Shown: positions 23,015 to 35,296, counted from the stretch's first letter. The stretch: DNA of 64,000 nt from Pachyseris speciosa (GCA_016490735.1 JAEMWC010000052.1:1407501-1471500); one strand, 5' to 3'. The notes: generated from the sequence alone by a model not told the origin. Made by a program: numbers and translations.

Positions 23015-23654
23015 GTGAGTGATTGAATGCTTTTCTAATTAAATCACAGTAAATCACAGTACCCAACACAGAAAAAATCTGGTGTACTTGATAAACTGGC
23101 ATAACTGAATCATAATTGACTGACACACTCGTTCATGAACAAATATGAAGTGTAGAAAACAAGTGTTTCTATAAACGTATCACTCGGTGACTTTTGGGAT
23201 AGTTCAAGATGTCGGCATTATTTTAATCAGCTCGTTACCTTATAAATTGTATTTGAATGCCCTTTATAGTGTGAATAAATAAAGAATTGAATTGTAAAAG
23301 TGTCCTCATTTGCATGCAGAGGTAATTACAGTACTAAAGTTATGAAAAGTGTAGTTTCTACGAGATCGGTTGAAAAGTTTGTTATGTGCTTGGAAAGATT
23401 AGACTATGTGACGTATTACAACTTAACATATACAATATCTGAAAATATCAGTATTATGGTTTTAGGGACCTCCGTAGACATGTCTTCTCTACATCTCACA
23501 CAAACGCAGAGAAACTGAAATTGGGGTTAAGACCTATTTTGTCTTCATTTCATTTTTTTTATTTTTATTTTTCACGATATGCCCTGTCTATAGGGGGGGG
23601 GGGGGAGTAGGTGTGATATCATATCTCTTTAGACATCAATCTTTATCCTTACAG

Positions 23655-23938
23655 CGTTACGAATGACCCGACAACACTGGCCGTTGACGGTAACACAACT
23701 CTGCAACTCGCCTTGGACACGGCTCAGCTGGGCCGAACATTCCAAGACAGAAGTCACGTGATTATCCTTAAACCGCGGGATAAACTGCCTTTGAAATTCC
23801 AGCACTCCAACATTTACTACATTGGAGGAATGGGAAAGAGAGGAAACATCGTGCAGGCTTATCCCGCCATGGAATATCGCTTCACTCCTGAACGACTGAC
23901 GGTTACAACCAATGATGTGGTTTGCTTCGTCTGGTCAG
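23655..23938 (+). CDS. Gene B exon 7
   Basis: A 284-nt exon with acceptor TATCCTTACAG and donor TCAG|GTACTC (phase 2 in, 1 out). It encodes [39 protein letters not shown] and CFVWSG. Gene A matches almost base for base over the 3' two thirds. Confidence 0.92.
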
Positions 23939-23999
23939 GTACTCAGTCATGAGCTGAAATAGTATACACTTAGGGTGCTTACCATTTGTCAGAAAAGTC

Positions 24000-24400
24000 C
24001 GGATGGAATGACAGTCGAATAATGGTGAGCGATTTTCCGAATTTACCGACCAACCAGATGAAATTGGCGCTTACCATTTTCTGCCGCCAGGCGTTCCGTC
24101 CCCAAAATCCTTAGAAACGACCTGGAAATGGAACGATTCGCGCAGATGGTGAGGAAATTTCCGGAACTGTTCCGTTCCGAACGGAACAAGAGGACTTATC
24201 TACCTCTGGAGGTTGTCCACAATTTCCGAAAAGATTTTCTGGAAAATTACCTTTCCATTTGACTCCAAACCTTTCGAGATGAACTTTCCGGAAATTACTG
24301 TTCCGTTTGCTTCTGAACCGAAAATCCTTGAATTTTTGACCAAATGGAAACAGAAAATTTCCGGTAATTCAGTTATTATCGCTGAAAGCAATGTAATGAA
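24000..24400. repeat. Repeat-like stretch with internal inverted words
   Basis: TTTCCGGAAA-type and GGAACGGAAC-type words recur in both orientations within intron 7 of gene B, suggesting a decayed MITE. No ends could be fixed. A short CAAT/AATCA-rich simple tract lies at 24605-24655. Confidence 0.35.
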
Positions 24401-24897
24401 GCATTAATAATTCATATGATAAAGATACGACTAAATTTTACATCTGATTGGCCTTCAAAGTGACCAGTCGCAATTTGACTTGGTTTTTTGAGAAGAATTC
24501 CGGTATCGTAGCGTAGAGGTCATGGATTCAAATACAACTAAAGTTTTAATTTCCTTTTAATCGTATAAAAGACCACCGTAGTTATGCGTGCAACGTCAGC
24601 AATTCAATCAATCAATCAATCAAATCAAATCATATCATATCATATCATAACATGTAGCAATCAGGCAATCAGTTGCTTCATATGTTTTGGTGATCTTATC
24701 AATAAATTGGTGAATCGATAAGGGTGCATTGTTCTAATTAGTCAACCGCTTACTTAGACAACCAATCAATTGCTTCATTATCCATCAGGTGTGGCAAAAA
24801 ACATTTGATACTTGATTCATTGATGGTACTGATTGTCCGTCGTTATTGCCCATTGATAATTTACTATAACAAACTGATTGTGCTTCTTAATTTTTAG

Positions 24898-24939
24898 GTT
24901 CGAACAATAACCCAAACAATGCTGGCGAAGGAAGAGCAC
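24898..24939 (+). CDS. Gene B exon 8 (42-nt microexon)
   Basis: Acceptor TTAATTTTTAG and donor GCAC|GTGAGT, phase 1-1. It encodes SNNNPNNAGEGRA. Length and sequence agree with the microexon of gene A. Confidence 0.85.
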
Positions 24940-25897
24940 GTGAGTAAATCTCCCTTGTTCAATAGCATGGGTTCCGCGTTAGTTGCCTAACCGCGTCGTT
25001 TGTCTGGTTTACTGTTGAAACATAGAAAGGGTTCAATGTGCGATATCCAGCTCTGCCCGAGAAATTTCCCTGCTGATTCAGTAAATTAAAATACGAGGAT
25101 GGTGTTTTGTCCCCAGAAGCACATGAGATGTTTTATTAAACTTTATCAAACAATTGAATATTCAATAACTTCAACATAATAGCTGATTCAAACAAGTCAG
25201 TAATGGGCATGGGCCTTGCATGGGCCTCAACTTAAATTTGTAAAGGACGCAGGTGAATTAACCCCTCGCCAGTCCCCTCGGTTGTACTCATCAAGGGATA
25301 ACATTCCTCAGATTGGACCAAGGTCCTTTTTAACAGTTGAACATTTAACAGCCTCGACCATATAGATGTCTGATAGAAGTAAAAATTATCAAAAGCCCTT
25401 TGAAGAAAAATCACTTTGCAGAAAAATAAAAATTGACGACCTTGAAAAAGTAGTTTTGGGTAGAATCAACATTCATGATTAGTTTAAGTCTTCAAAGTTA
25501 AAAACAAATTACAGTGCAATAATGAAAAAGGAAAAAGTAAGACACGAAAAAGTAAGACACGACAGCCAGTTTTTAGTGGGAACGCGATTTTACGAATACA
25601 GATTGTTAATTATACGTATGTAGATTGTTGGCTGACGTAATGTTTTAGAGTCATTTTTGCATGTCCTTTGAACTTTTGGATATGCCAATTTCCGTCTTAT
25701 GAATTTCAGTCGCCGGAGTCATTAGCTACTTGTGGGATGAAAGAAGCTCTCGTTTCTCAGTACAGTACTGATGACATCTTTCAAGCTGTCCCATGAAAAA
25801 GGAGCTTAAAAAAATCCACCAAGCGAAGAAACCATTTAAGAATAAGAGGGCGATACTTTCTAGCTGAAACTCACAGCACTTTTCGTTTGGATTTCAG

Positions 25898-26223
25898 GTA
25901 CCGATCGCACCAACGTTTGCTGGGTAAAAGAAGGATGTAGCTCTCTTAAACCCAAAGCTTGTTCCAGCTTGCCCCTTGAAGTGGTTGATCACGTGGATGA
26001 ATTCGACTCCGATAAACTGAACCTTCACCTCAACAAAGGATGTTACAGCGGTGACAACCTGCAGGCTCAACTTAACAACGCCCCAGCCTCCTGCAACCCG
26101 CCGTGTTTCCGCATCACAAAGCCTGGGGAGTACTGCTACATGAGCACGCGCAATAACAACTTCTCCAACCGACGTCACATGGGACAGATTACCGTCATTC
26201 CGGCTCAACCGGTTTCTGCGTAA
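25898..26223 (+). CDS. Gene B exon 9 (C-terminus, stop TAA)
   Basis: Acceptor TTGGATTTCAG. It encodes TDRTNVCWVKEGC, LNLHLNKGCYSGDNLQAQ, ASCNPPCFRITKPGEYCYMS and ends ...AQPVSA with TAA at 26221. Eight cysteines match gene A. The last 66 nt are duplicated at 30022 as a pseudogene tip. Confidence 0.93.
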
Positions 26224-26499
26224 ATGAACTCTGCTATTAGTAATTACATTTTCCTAGTTCTCTGTGATTATCAACATACATATACTCGGCACTGCTCACC
26301 AAGTATCTCATACAGTGCTTGTAAGGAGATCTTAGACATTGATGATTATTTCCATTGTGCATGATAACGTATAAGGCTGAAATTCTTCCTTGTAATAAGA
26401 TTTTAAAAACGAATATGTGAACGACTGCTCCATTGTACGTAATCGATAAAATATGCGCGGGAGACCTTAATGGCGCAGGCGAACCGTTTTAAAACCCGT

Positions 26500-26745
26500 A
26501 AATGAGGCCTTCCAAGGGGTGCCCTGGTGTCGATTTGTCGCTCGTTTACGACTCTGTCTGTCGCTTGTTTCTTTAGGGACAAATGGCTCTGTCGCAAAGA
26601 AAACAAAGAAGAATAATTGTCGCTGTCGCAAACTGTCGCGCGGTTTTCTGCCAATTTCTGTCGGTTGTCGATGTTTTGGGAGGAGATTGTCACCTATTTT
26701 GGGAGACATGTCGCTTGAATGTAACTTCTACCCCTTGGAAGGTCT
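26500..26745. other. Unit 1-specific insertion with TGTCGC words
   Basis: Absent from unit 2 at the matching point near 30345-30400. At least seven TGTCGC hexamers occur within about 200 bp. The overlapping frames show no domain I recognise. Confidence 0.45.
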
Positions 26746-27023
26746 CATAAACGTCGGATGCAAATATTTTATCTTACTTGTGAAATGAAACAATAGTTTG
26801 TGCCTTGTCATGTTAATCAGTAGAGATCTGTATCAAAGTCAATGCATGCTAATTCGCTGAGCAGAACTCTTTTCTGAAAGTTAATGTAGCAGTTGATTTG
26901 TATTGGGGTTTAGAGAGGTATACATGTGACTCAAATATGACCCATAGCTTGGTCATAGCTCTTATGAATTATTAACAAATTTTACAAGATCAGTTAAATA
27001 ACAGATGACAGGGAGATGAAATA

Positions 27024-27751
27024 GAGGATTTTCACGTGACGTCATAAAAAATTAAAATTCAAAAGTAAACAGACTTTTGCATTTTTATCTTCATCACGTA
27101 AAAGACATTTCAGACAGGTATCTGCTTGCATGTTTTCAGCTCGGTAGCTTGCTTTGTTTTGAAAATAGAGCAGTTTGAATTTTAGCATTTTTCACAGATG
27201 TCTGCTCACAAGCATGTTACTTACATGAAAACATCGATTTACCGTGTGTTTTTGAGGTTTGAAAAGCCATCGTGGTAAGACAAGCGTCTATGTGAATGTT
27301 AGAAAGCTCAACAGTTAGAACAAAGCCTTTGAGATAGCTAAAGTAAGAACATATGTTTTCACTCGTTTCCGGCCGCCATCTTGGCGTCCCTTCAGAGGGA
27401 CGCCAAGATGGCGTTTCCATACAAAACACTATAATTTTGAGTGGTACATTTTCCCGAATAACTCGAATACGGGATATCGCACGGCCCTGAGACTTTGGCA
27501 TGTTGTTTATTTATTACTCTTCTATAATATCACAATTTCTCTACTTGATCTATTGAATGGTTTGTTATTTATCATGGGGAGGCACATGTTTATAAGCACT
27601 GCTTTTTTGTGTCTCCTTGCCTTATTTTATTTTGCATAATATGTGGTATGTGTAAAATGGCAAAACAAATAAACTGAAACTGAACTGAAACTGAAGCTAA
27701 TGGTTGATGATTTTATTTTTTTACTTGCGTGACTGAAAACGCTCTATAAAC
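27024..27751. mobile_element. Unit 1-specific insertion with a LINE-like tail
   Basis: Unit 2 is continuous across this point (near 30640). The insert carries a short palindrome (27385-27415, around GGCGTCCC) and, near 27665-27700, AATAAACTGAAACTGAACTG followed by further ACTGAA units. That looks like the simple tail of a plus-strand non-LTR element. Confidence 0.5.
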
Positions 27752-30021
27752 AAGATGAGCCTGGTCTGGACCCATTTTGTTTGGTTGCCCCTTTCGAATG
27801 CGGAAAATCCTTTATACGATGACAATAAATCGAGCAATAGAGTTTTGAAGTAGACATTTTATCTTACTTTTGATATCCATTATTAGACTTGTGATATCCA
27901 TTTATGTTGCCTGGAGCGATGGATTATTTTTTATTTAATGACAAAGAATTGAAACAAAAGTACATCTGACTCGAATGAGTAACGTGGCATAATGATAAAA
28001 CATTATGGATATTGGATATAAAACATTGATGGATATTTTGAAATTCGGTGGTTTGTCTGAAAGCAAATGCAGAAAAAAGATTTGATGTTTAATCAACCTG
28101 TTGCAGTTAGGGACACGCTAAAGGCGGAAACAATTGTTATGCAAATTCGAGGACCTAACGAAGAACAAAGAGGTTTATTTATTTATAGTTATCACGATAG
28201 AGACCCGTAGAAGCTAACTACATGTTTAATAAGATTGGAACCAAAGGGTAAACAATATACCAGACTGAAACACCCCATAAATTAAGTGGGCGTGCGAAAA
28301 GCCGGTAAGCTTGGACCCGGTTCAGTGAAAGGTAGCTAGCATTTTATATCGTCGAATTTAATTGTTGTAATTCAATGTTTGAAATAAAATAAAATCGCCG
28401 AATTGGGAACAACTGGAAAACAAAGTTAAATGGATACTGAATGTACAGAAGAAAAATGGTCATTTTTGTCTTCTCTCTCAAATACATTTGCCACTAAATT
28501 AAATCTATTATTATGCAAGTGAATTTATCAGTTTATGAACCAGCCACAGAATGCGCGTGTGAACGTTAACCATTGTTTAACTTCCTCTCCAGGTCTGTGT
28601 TCGTTACCCTAGTTACAATGAATTCTCGAAATGCGGAAAAACGTTTATCCTTTAAAGTCCAACTACCAGGGTGAACAAAAAGCCTTCAATACGGGAAGTT
28701 TATCAAACTCACTACGGGAAGGCTGTGTTTTTATACAAGATTACAAATTTGAAGAAAAAAGTTGTTTAAACTCAGCTGCAAGTCTGACACACTGTGCACA
28801 ACATGCCAAAGCACGTCGCGTTATTACATCTAATTATAAACGAATGCGGAAAAAGCGGCTTTTTCAAAAGGTTATATAAAAATAGCTAACTTGATGTATT
28901 AGAATTCCAATCACAGTTACTTAATGTCATGTGGCGTGCCAGGGTATGAAGTAATTCTCGCTAAATACATTAAAACTAGAACATGCCTCTGATTTAAGGA
29001 CAAAACATTTTTTCCTTTTAGATCTAACATGATTGCGGACAAATGAGGTCTTTGCTTTTTAAGACTTTCGATAGCACAAAGGTCGTTATCAAAATGTTTC
29101 ATTTTAAACCTAACCGCGGGGCCTGTTCTATTCAATAGTTAATTGTTGTAAATATTCATAGAGGGGTCGAGTATGTATAGGCTGAAAAAGCCCATTTAAC
29201 ACAGTTCACCTACAAAGTTCGACAGATCGAGTTGGCTGAAGTAAACGATTTGGAAGCTTCAGTTGGTAAGGACTGGCTTAGGTTTTTAATGATTTGTTTT
29301 AAAACACTGAGACCTTTTTCAATCAATATTTCTACGTTTTTTGTGTTTCGTTTGCCAGGGTGTAGTAATCGCATGCTCAGTGATTGTTCTCAAAATAATT
29401 AATTTTTAGAATGAAATTGGCAACAAGTATTTTTTTTTAAACTTAACACTCCCCTTTCGTTACCTGTTGCCTGAAAATGTGTGACTTGGAAAACGCTACG
29501 ATATTTGCCGTAGCCCAGTTTGAACTGCCTTTTTCACTGCTACCTCATTGCACAAAATCAGAACATCGACCTTTCTGGCGCACCTAATTGTTTCAACAAA
29601 TTTTCGTGGAATTCTGTGTAATAAATAGCCCTAGAAAGGAGTCCCCGCAAACTTCTCCTACACCCATACCTTCAGATTTTAGAGATGTTAATTTTCAAGC
29701 CCTAAAATTTTTCAGAGGATTTAAGTACCTCAAATAACACCTTAAGCGAGGCATCGTCTCTTAGGATCCCGGCTGGGGGTTCTAATTAACAGCCGTCAAA
29801 GTTGGAATTTGTATTTTTAAACAATAAATCAAAATTCACCATTGTGAACTACGGACTACAAAGTTTTTTTGAAAATGCAGCTCTGTTATCCACAACAAGA
29901 AAAGTCTGATTAAGTAAAACAAGAACAAGGCGTGAGCGTTATTGAATAAGTCAGTGTTGAGAACTTAAAGTGCCCCTTACCCCAAAATATTATTTTTTTT
30001 CGCTTAAATAAATCTTTGCCC

Positions 30022-30087
30022 AACTTCTCCAACCGACGTCACATGGGACAGATTACCTTCATTCAGGCTCAACCGGTTTCTGCGTAA
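30022..30087 (+). pseudogene. 3' tip of exon 9 of a DD3-3-like gene (duplicated fragment)
   Basis: It encodes NFSNRRHMGQIT and the QPVSA C-terminus with stop TAA, differing from gene B by a few bases. There is no upstream exon or acceptor: the homology starts abruptly mid-exon, next to an unrelated AT-rich repeat. It is a by-product of the tandem duplication rather than a gene. Confidence 0.85.
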
Positions 30088-32249
30088 ATGAACTCTGATT
30101 AGTCATTCTATTTGTTTAGTTCTCTGTGATTATCAACATATACTCGGCACTGCTCACCAAGTATCTCATACAGTGCTTGTAAGGAGAACTTAGACATTGA
30201 TGATTATTTCCATTGTGCATGATAACGTATAAGACCGAAATTCTTCCTAGCAATAACGTTTTTAAAGACGATTATGTGAAGGACTGCTCCATTGTACGTA
30301 ATAGATAACATATGAGCGGGAGACCTTAATGGCGCAGGCGAGCCGTTTTAAAATGAGTATTTAAAACGTTTTAAAGCCCATTAAGGTTGGACGCGAATCA
30401 GTTTTATCTTACTTGTGAAATGAAACAATAGATTGTGCCTTGTCATGTTAATCAGTAGAGATCTGTATCAAAGTCAATGCATACTAATTCGCTGAGCAGG
30501 AATCTTTTGTGAAAGTTAATGCAACAGTTTATTTGTATTGGGGTTGTGACTCAAATACTACTAATAGGTTGGCCACAACTCTTATGAATTATTAATGAAT
30601 TTTACAAGATCAGTTAAATAACAGATGACAGAGAGATGAAATAAACGAGATGAGCCTGGTCTGGACCCGTTTTGTTTGGTCGCACCTTTCGAATACGGAA
30701 AATCCTTTCTAAGATAAAAGTAAATCGATCAATAGAGTTTTGGAGTGGATATCCATTTTTGTTGGCTGGAGCGATGCATTATAATTTTTTTATTACGTAA
30801 TGACAGAATTGAAACAAAGGTAAAACTGACTCGAATGAGTAACGTGGCATAATGACAACACGCTAAAGGCGGAAACAATTGTTATGCAAATTCGAGGACC
30901 TAACGAAGAACAAAGAGGTTTATTTATTTATAGTTATCACGATAGAGACCCGTAGAAGCTAACTACATGTTTAATAAGATTGGAACCAAAGGGTAACCAA
31001 TATACCAGACTGAAACACTTCATAAATCAAGTGGGCGTGCGAAAAGCCGGTAAGCTTGGACCCGGTTCAGTGAAAGGTCGCTAGCATTTTACATCGTCGA
31101 ATTTGATTGTTGTAATTTAATGTTTGAAATAAAATAAAATCGCCGAATTGGGAACAACTGGAAAACAAAGTTAAATGGATACTGAATGTACAGAAGAAAA
31201 ATGGTCATTTTTGTCTTCTCTCTCAAATACATTTGCCACTAAATTAAATCTATTATTATGCAAGTGAATTTATCAGTTTATGAACCAGCCACAGAATGCG
31301 CATGTGAACGTTAACTATTGTTAGACTTCTCCAGGTCTGTGTTCGCTACCCTAGTTATTTTGAATTCTCGAAATGCGGAAAAACGTTTATCCTTTAAAGT
31401 CCAACTACCAGGGTGAACAAAAACCCTTGACATCGATACGGGATGTTTATCAAACTCACTGCGGGAAGGCTTTGCTTTTATAAAAAGATGACAAGTTTTT
31501 GAAGAAAAAGGTTGTTTAAACTCAGCTGCAAGTCTGACGTACTGAGCACAGCATGATACAAAGCACGCTGAGTTATTACATCTAATTAACGAATGCGGAA
31601 AAAGAGGCTCTTTTCAAAAGGTTAGAAAAAGCTAACTTGTTGTATTAGAACTCTAACCACCGTTAATTAATGTCGATCATGTGGCGTGCTAGGGTATGAA
31701 GCAATTTTCACTAAATACACTAACAAGAACATGTCTCTGATTGAAGGACAAAACGTTTTCCTTAGGTCTAACATGATTGCTGACAAATGAGATATCTTTT
31801 GTTAAGACTTTCGATAGCACAAACAAAAGGTCGTTATCAAAATGTTTATTAAACCTAACCGCAGGGCCTCTGCCATGTTTCCATTATCACAATAAAAAAT
31901 TATGTTCTATTCAAGGTTCATTGTTTTAAAAATTCATAGAGTGGGTCAAGTATGTATGAAAAAGCCCATTCAACACAATTCGCATAGTTCGACAGATCAA
32001 GTTGGCTGAAATTAAAGATTTGGAAGCTTCAGTTGGCAAGGAGTGGCTTAGGTATGTAATGATTTGTTTTAAAAACAGGTCTCTGTTAATAAATATTTCT
32101 AAGTTTTTAGTTTTTCGTTTGCCAGATTGTAGTAATCTCATGCTCTGTGTAGATTGTACTCAAAATACTTCAATCTTGGAAGGAAATTGGAAGCAAGTAT
32201 TTTAACTCACACTCCGCTTTGGTTGCCTGGTGCTTGAAAATGTGTGAGG

Positions 32250-34080
32250 GACACTTCTCTGTTAGCTGTAGGCTTTGGATTGCCTTTTTCACTGATACCT
32301 GATTGCACAAAATCAGAACATCGACTCCTCTGCTGCACCTTACTGTTTAAACAAAAGCTCTTGGAATTCTGTACAGCAAGACGCTTGTTGGCGTTTACGT
32401 GGGATGCACTGTTTGATGGAAAGATTAGTGTACGCCGTTCAAATAGCTTGAGCTATATCCCGGTTGAAATCTGCCTCAGCCTGGAGCGGTCGTATCACGA
32501 ACATGATCACATTAACTGACGGCTCTTTTAAAATTAGCTGTATTTGCTTTCATTGCCTTCGATTGTAATATCGATCCACAAATTATCCTTATCATTTTCA
32601 ATCAACATGATGAAAAAAGGGCTGTCATATATTTGGGTTTTTGGTATCCCCCGGGAACTGACACAGTCGCGTCTTTGTCCGGCTCGAAACATATTTGAAT
32701 GCACTCTAAATTTCTCACAGGAACTACAATAGATCCGCACAGTGATGGCAAGGATTTCCATGCCTTTTAAAGGGATGAAAACTAAGATACACTTGATTGA
32801 TTGTGATTTATTTCGAAGAAGCTAGAACGTACTCAAGCAAAATTTTATAAGCACTCGTATGCACATTTAACCTGAATAGTTGATTTACTGCTTTGTTCTA
32901 CAAACGAAAAGAAGCTTGAACTAGAATCCCATGCATATTTTGCAATGAAACGGTATTCTCGTAATATCTACGTACATAGCGCGCGTCAGTGGCCGCTACA
33001 GTCGAACTATTACGGACTGCAAAATCAAAATACGGTAGATTTTGTTTTCGTAAACATACAGGAATGTTGCGGGGAAACCACACGTTTCTGACATAATTAT
33101 ACAATTAACGCTTTTTACTGCCAGAGTGAAACGCAAAATTTGCCTTCCTTTTCTTAAATAACCATTAAAGCCATGCTTTTGGATATTCAAAATTAAAACT
33201 TACTGAAGTAATAGCAAGAGTTAGAGTGGTGCGTTTAAGGCTGGTTTTCACTAGTGACGGAGTCGGAGTCGGAGTCGTAAGAGCACTTACATAATTATGA
33301 CCCACCGAAAATAAAAAAATGGGAGTCGTAAGCGGATTCATAAGCTCGACGGAACTGGAGTCCGAAGAATCAGAACGTTTCCATTTTCTTCTGATTCCGC
33401 TTATGACTCCGTCGCTTATGATCCAGTGAAAACTAGATTGTCGGAGTTGGAAGCAGAAGAGGAAGAACCAACCCATCACAATGCTTGTTCTCACGCTCTC
33501 GGATTACAGTTTGATACCAAAATAGTGCTTCCAACTCCGACAATCTAGTTTTCACTAGATCATAAGCGACGGAGTCATAACAGAATCAGTATTTTGCTTC
33601 CGACTCCGTCGCTTTGATTTTAACTAGATCATAACGGTCCACGCTTCTGATTGCGACTCCGACTCCAACTCCGACTCCCTCGCTAGTGAAAACCAGCCTT
33701 TAGTCTAAAACGTGGAATATTTCTCAATACAAACTTGTATTTACATTGTGGCTAGACGCGATGGCGCCGCTCAAATTATTTTTAGATTGCTTTATTTTCG
33801 TTATAAATAATTATTTCGAACATTGAAACTACTGAAAACGGCTTCGCGATTGCTGCTTTATTTATGTCAAAGGTTTTCGTCTTCAATTCGCATACGGACG
33901 TTTTGTTGGAAAATCTTTTGGTTTCGAACGTATTTGGCTGTGACTAGCAGCTAAGAACAATACAAATCATTTCAAACATTTAACAAATTTCAAAAATAAA
34001 ATAAAATAACGTGTCGATTTGTCGAGAAAACGTACCGAATTTATAATGTGGTCTGCCAAAGACATACCAGGTAATACATA
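32250..34080. other. Unit 2-specific segment
   Basis: Sequence without counterpart in unit 1. It includes the MITE at 33238-33699 and an AT-rich remainder. The frames at 32244-32519 and 32898-33190 lack recognisable domains. Confidence 0.5.
33238..33699. mobile_element. 462-bp MITE with TTA target duplication
   Basis: The termini AGGCTGGTTTTCACTAG and CTAGTGAAAACCAGCCT are perfect inverted repeats, flanked by TTA at 33235-33237 and 33700-33702. The interior is built of repeated GGAGTCGGAGTC/GACTCCGACTCC words, so nearly the whole element can fold. The 3-bp TTA duplication fits the PIF/Harbinger superfamily; no protein is encoded. Confidence 0.7.
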
Positions 34081-34535
34081 GTCCTAAATAGGAGCGACCG
34101 CAAACGTCTCCTACACCCATACCTGCAGATTTAGAGATGTTCATTTTCAAGCCTTAACAGTGGGTTTAATTACCTCAAATAACGCCTTGAGCAAGGCATC
34201 GTCTCTTAAGACCCTACCGACCCTGGCTGGGGTCCTAGCAGCCGTCAAGGTTGGAATTTTTATTTTTAAACAATAAATCAAATTCTCCAGTGTGAACTAC
34301 GGACTACAAAGTATTTTTTGGAAAATGCAGCTCTGGTTTCTACCACCAGGAAAGACTTAAGACAAAATAGAAGCTCAGTCCGCCATATATTCAACAGTAA
34401 TCATGTGTGTGTTTATCAGCTACCAGCAAGTTAGTAATTTGTGTTACCGCTTAAACTGGTTACCTAAAGGACTTACACGGAACTCCACCGAAAAGGATCA
34501 CTTTTCGCGCTTCGGTTCACTCTTTTAATAATGAT

Positions 34536-34536
34536 T

Positions 34537-34576
<40 letters not shown>

Positions 34577-34588
34577 TAATAATGATAT
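34536..34588. repeat. (AAT)n microsatellite
   Basis: About 15 units followed by TGATAATAATGATATTTATTTC, the sort of tail seen in non-LTR elements and SINEs. Confidence 0.9.
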
Positions 34589-34904
34589 TTATTTCTCATA
34601 AAATAAAACTGCATATGCTATATTACATGATACAATCCAAATTATCCACAGAAATTTGCTTCCTTTGTTTAATAAGTCCTAAATGGAAATAGGACAAGAA
34701 ATAAAACGGCGTTTACGACAACTATAAAAAAAGTTGTGGATGATATTAAAGTCAAATTCAGACACCCCCCAAACGGGAGCCTGTAGATCAGATAAAATTA
34801 GGCGAGGCTAGGGAAATAAACAGGTGATCGATTTCTACTTGAGAAAATTGTTCTTTTCTTAGGGTCTTTAAAACGTGTAAGCATTTGTTAGCTTTAATAG
34901 ACCA

Positions 34905-35025
34905 CGGCCCAGTTGTTCAAAGCATGGTTAGCGCTAACCATGGTTAAATACCATGGCAACCTATAGGTTTTAATACATCTTAACCAATGGTTAGCGCTAA
35001 CCTTGCTTCGAGCAACTCAGACCAT
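34905..35025. mobile_element. Small TIR element (GGTTAGCGCTAACC)
   Basis: About 120 bp with inverted ends GTTGTTCAAAGCATGGTTAG versus CTAACCTTGCTTCGAGCAAC and two copies of the self-complementary GGTTAGCGCTAACC. It lies 270 bp upstream of the start of gene C. Confidence 0.6.
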
Positions 35026-35296
35026 ATTCATATTAGTGGAGGCTCTTGCTGGGAAATTCATTTACATATGAAAAGATTCAACCATTTAAGCCTTGTGTGC
35101 ACTTCGTCTAGTTCCAGCTTATTACGGAAAATACGAATGACGACTATTGCTTAATTTAAGATTTACACGGCATGCGCTCTAAACTTGTGGAAGGTTACAC
35201 CCAGCAAGACAAGATTACTACATGGAGGAGTGCCATTTACTTGTCTTACAATGAGTTCTTTACGCTTACTAGGATTGCAAGACATCCTAAAAGACC

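Larger units (their letters stand above)
14640..26223 (+). other. Gene B: complete DD3-3-like secreted protein (gene span)
   Basis: Nine coding exons join to 1,926 nt: 641 codons and a stop. Exons are 16402-16554, 18207-18293, 18780-19107, 20119-20340, 21803-22229, 22958-23014, 23655-23938, 24898-24939 and 25898-26223, with phases 0,0,1,1,2,2,1,1 and GT-AG sites throughout. The protein has a signal peptide (residues 1 to about 20), then a PPGSNNRLNG...NANRLFDSQ segment followed by NNGKAGYNVGD, which I recognise as the start of the DD3-3 family. After this come conserved Cys-containing blocks and no transmembrane segment. It is therefore probably secreted or lumenal. No catalytic motif is visible and the function is unknown to me. 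Neighbouring paralogues A and C share strand and exon plan. Confidence 0.85.
26158..29990 (+). repeat. Tandem duplication, unit 1
   Basis: It begins inside exon 9 of gene B and continues through its 3' flank. The same succession of blocks recurs from 30022: the stop codon region, GAGACCTTAATGGCGCAGGC, GATGAGCCTGGTCTGGACCC, GGTTTATTTATTTATAGTTA, GTGGGCGTGCGAAAAGCCGG, and finally CGTCTCTTA near 29755. Most blocks are over 90% identical by eye. Unit 1 has its own insertions at about 26500-26745 and 27024-27751. Confidence 0.85.
30022..34370 (+). repeat. Tandem duplication, unit 2
   Basis: Second copy of the unit starting at 26158. Colinear blocks run to about 32205 and resume at about 34080 (CTCCTACACCCATACC; GGCATCGTCTCTTA at about 34200), ending near 34370. 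The gap of about 1.8 kb (32250-34080) is specific to unit 2 and contains the TTA-flanked MITE. Unit 2 is preceded by a repeat end (29965-30021) that also occurs in intron 2 of gene C at 36310. Confidence 0.85.

Noticed and set aside
28631..28879. 82-codon frame in duplication unit 1
   Set aside because: The matching stretch of unit 2 (near 31375) is frameshifted, so no conserved coding is seen.
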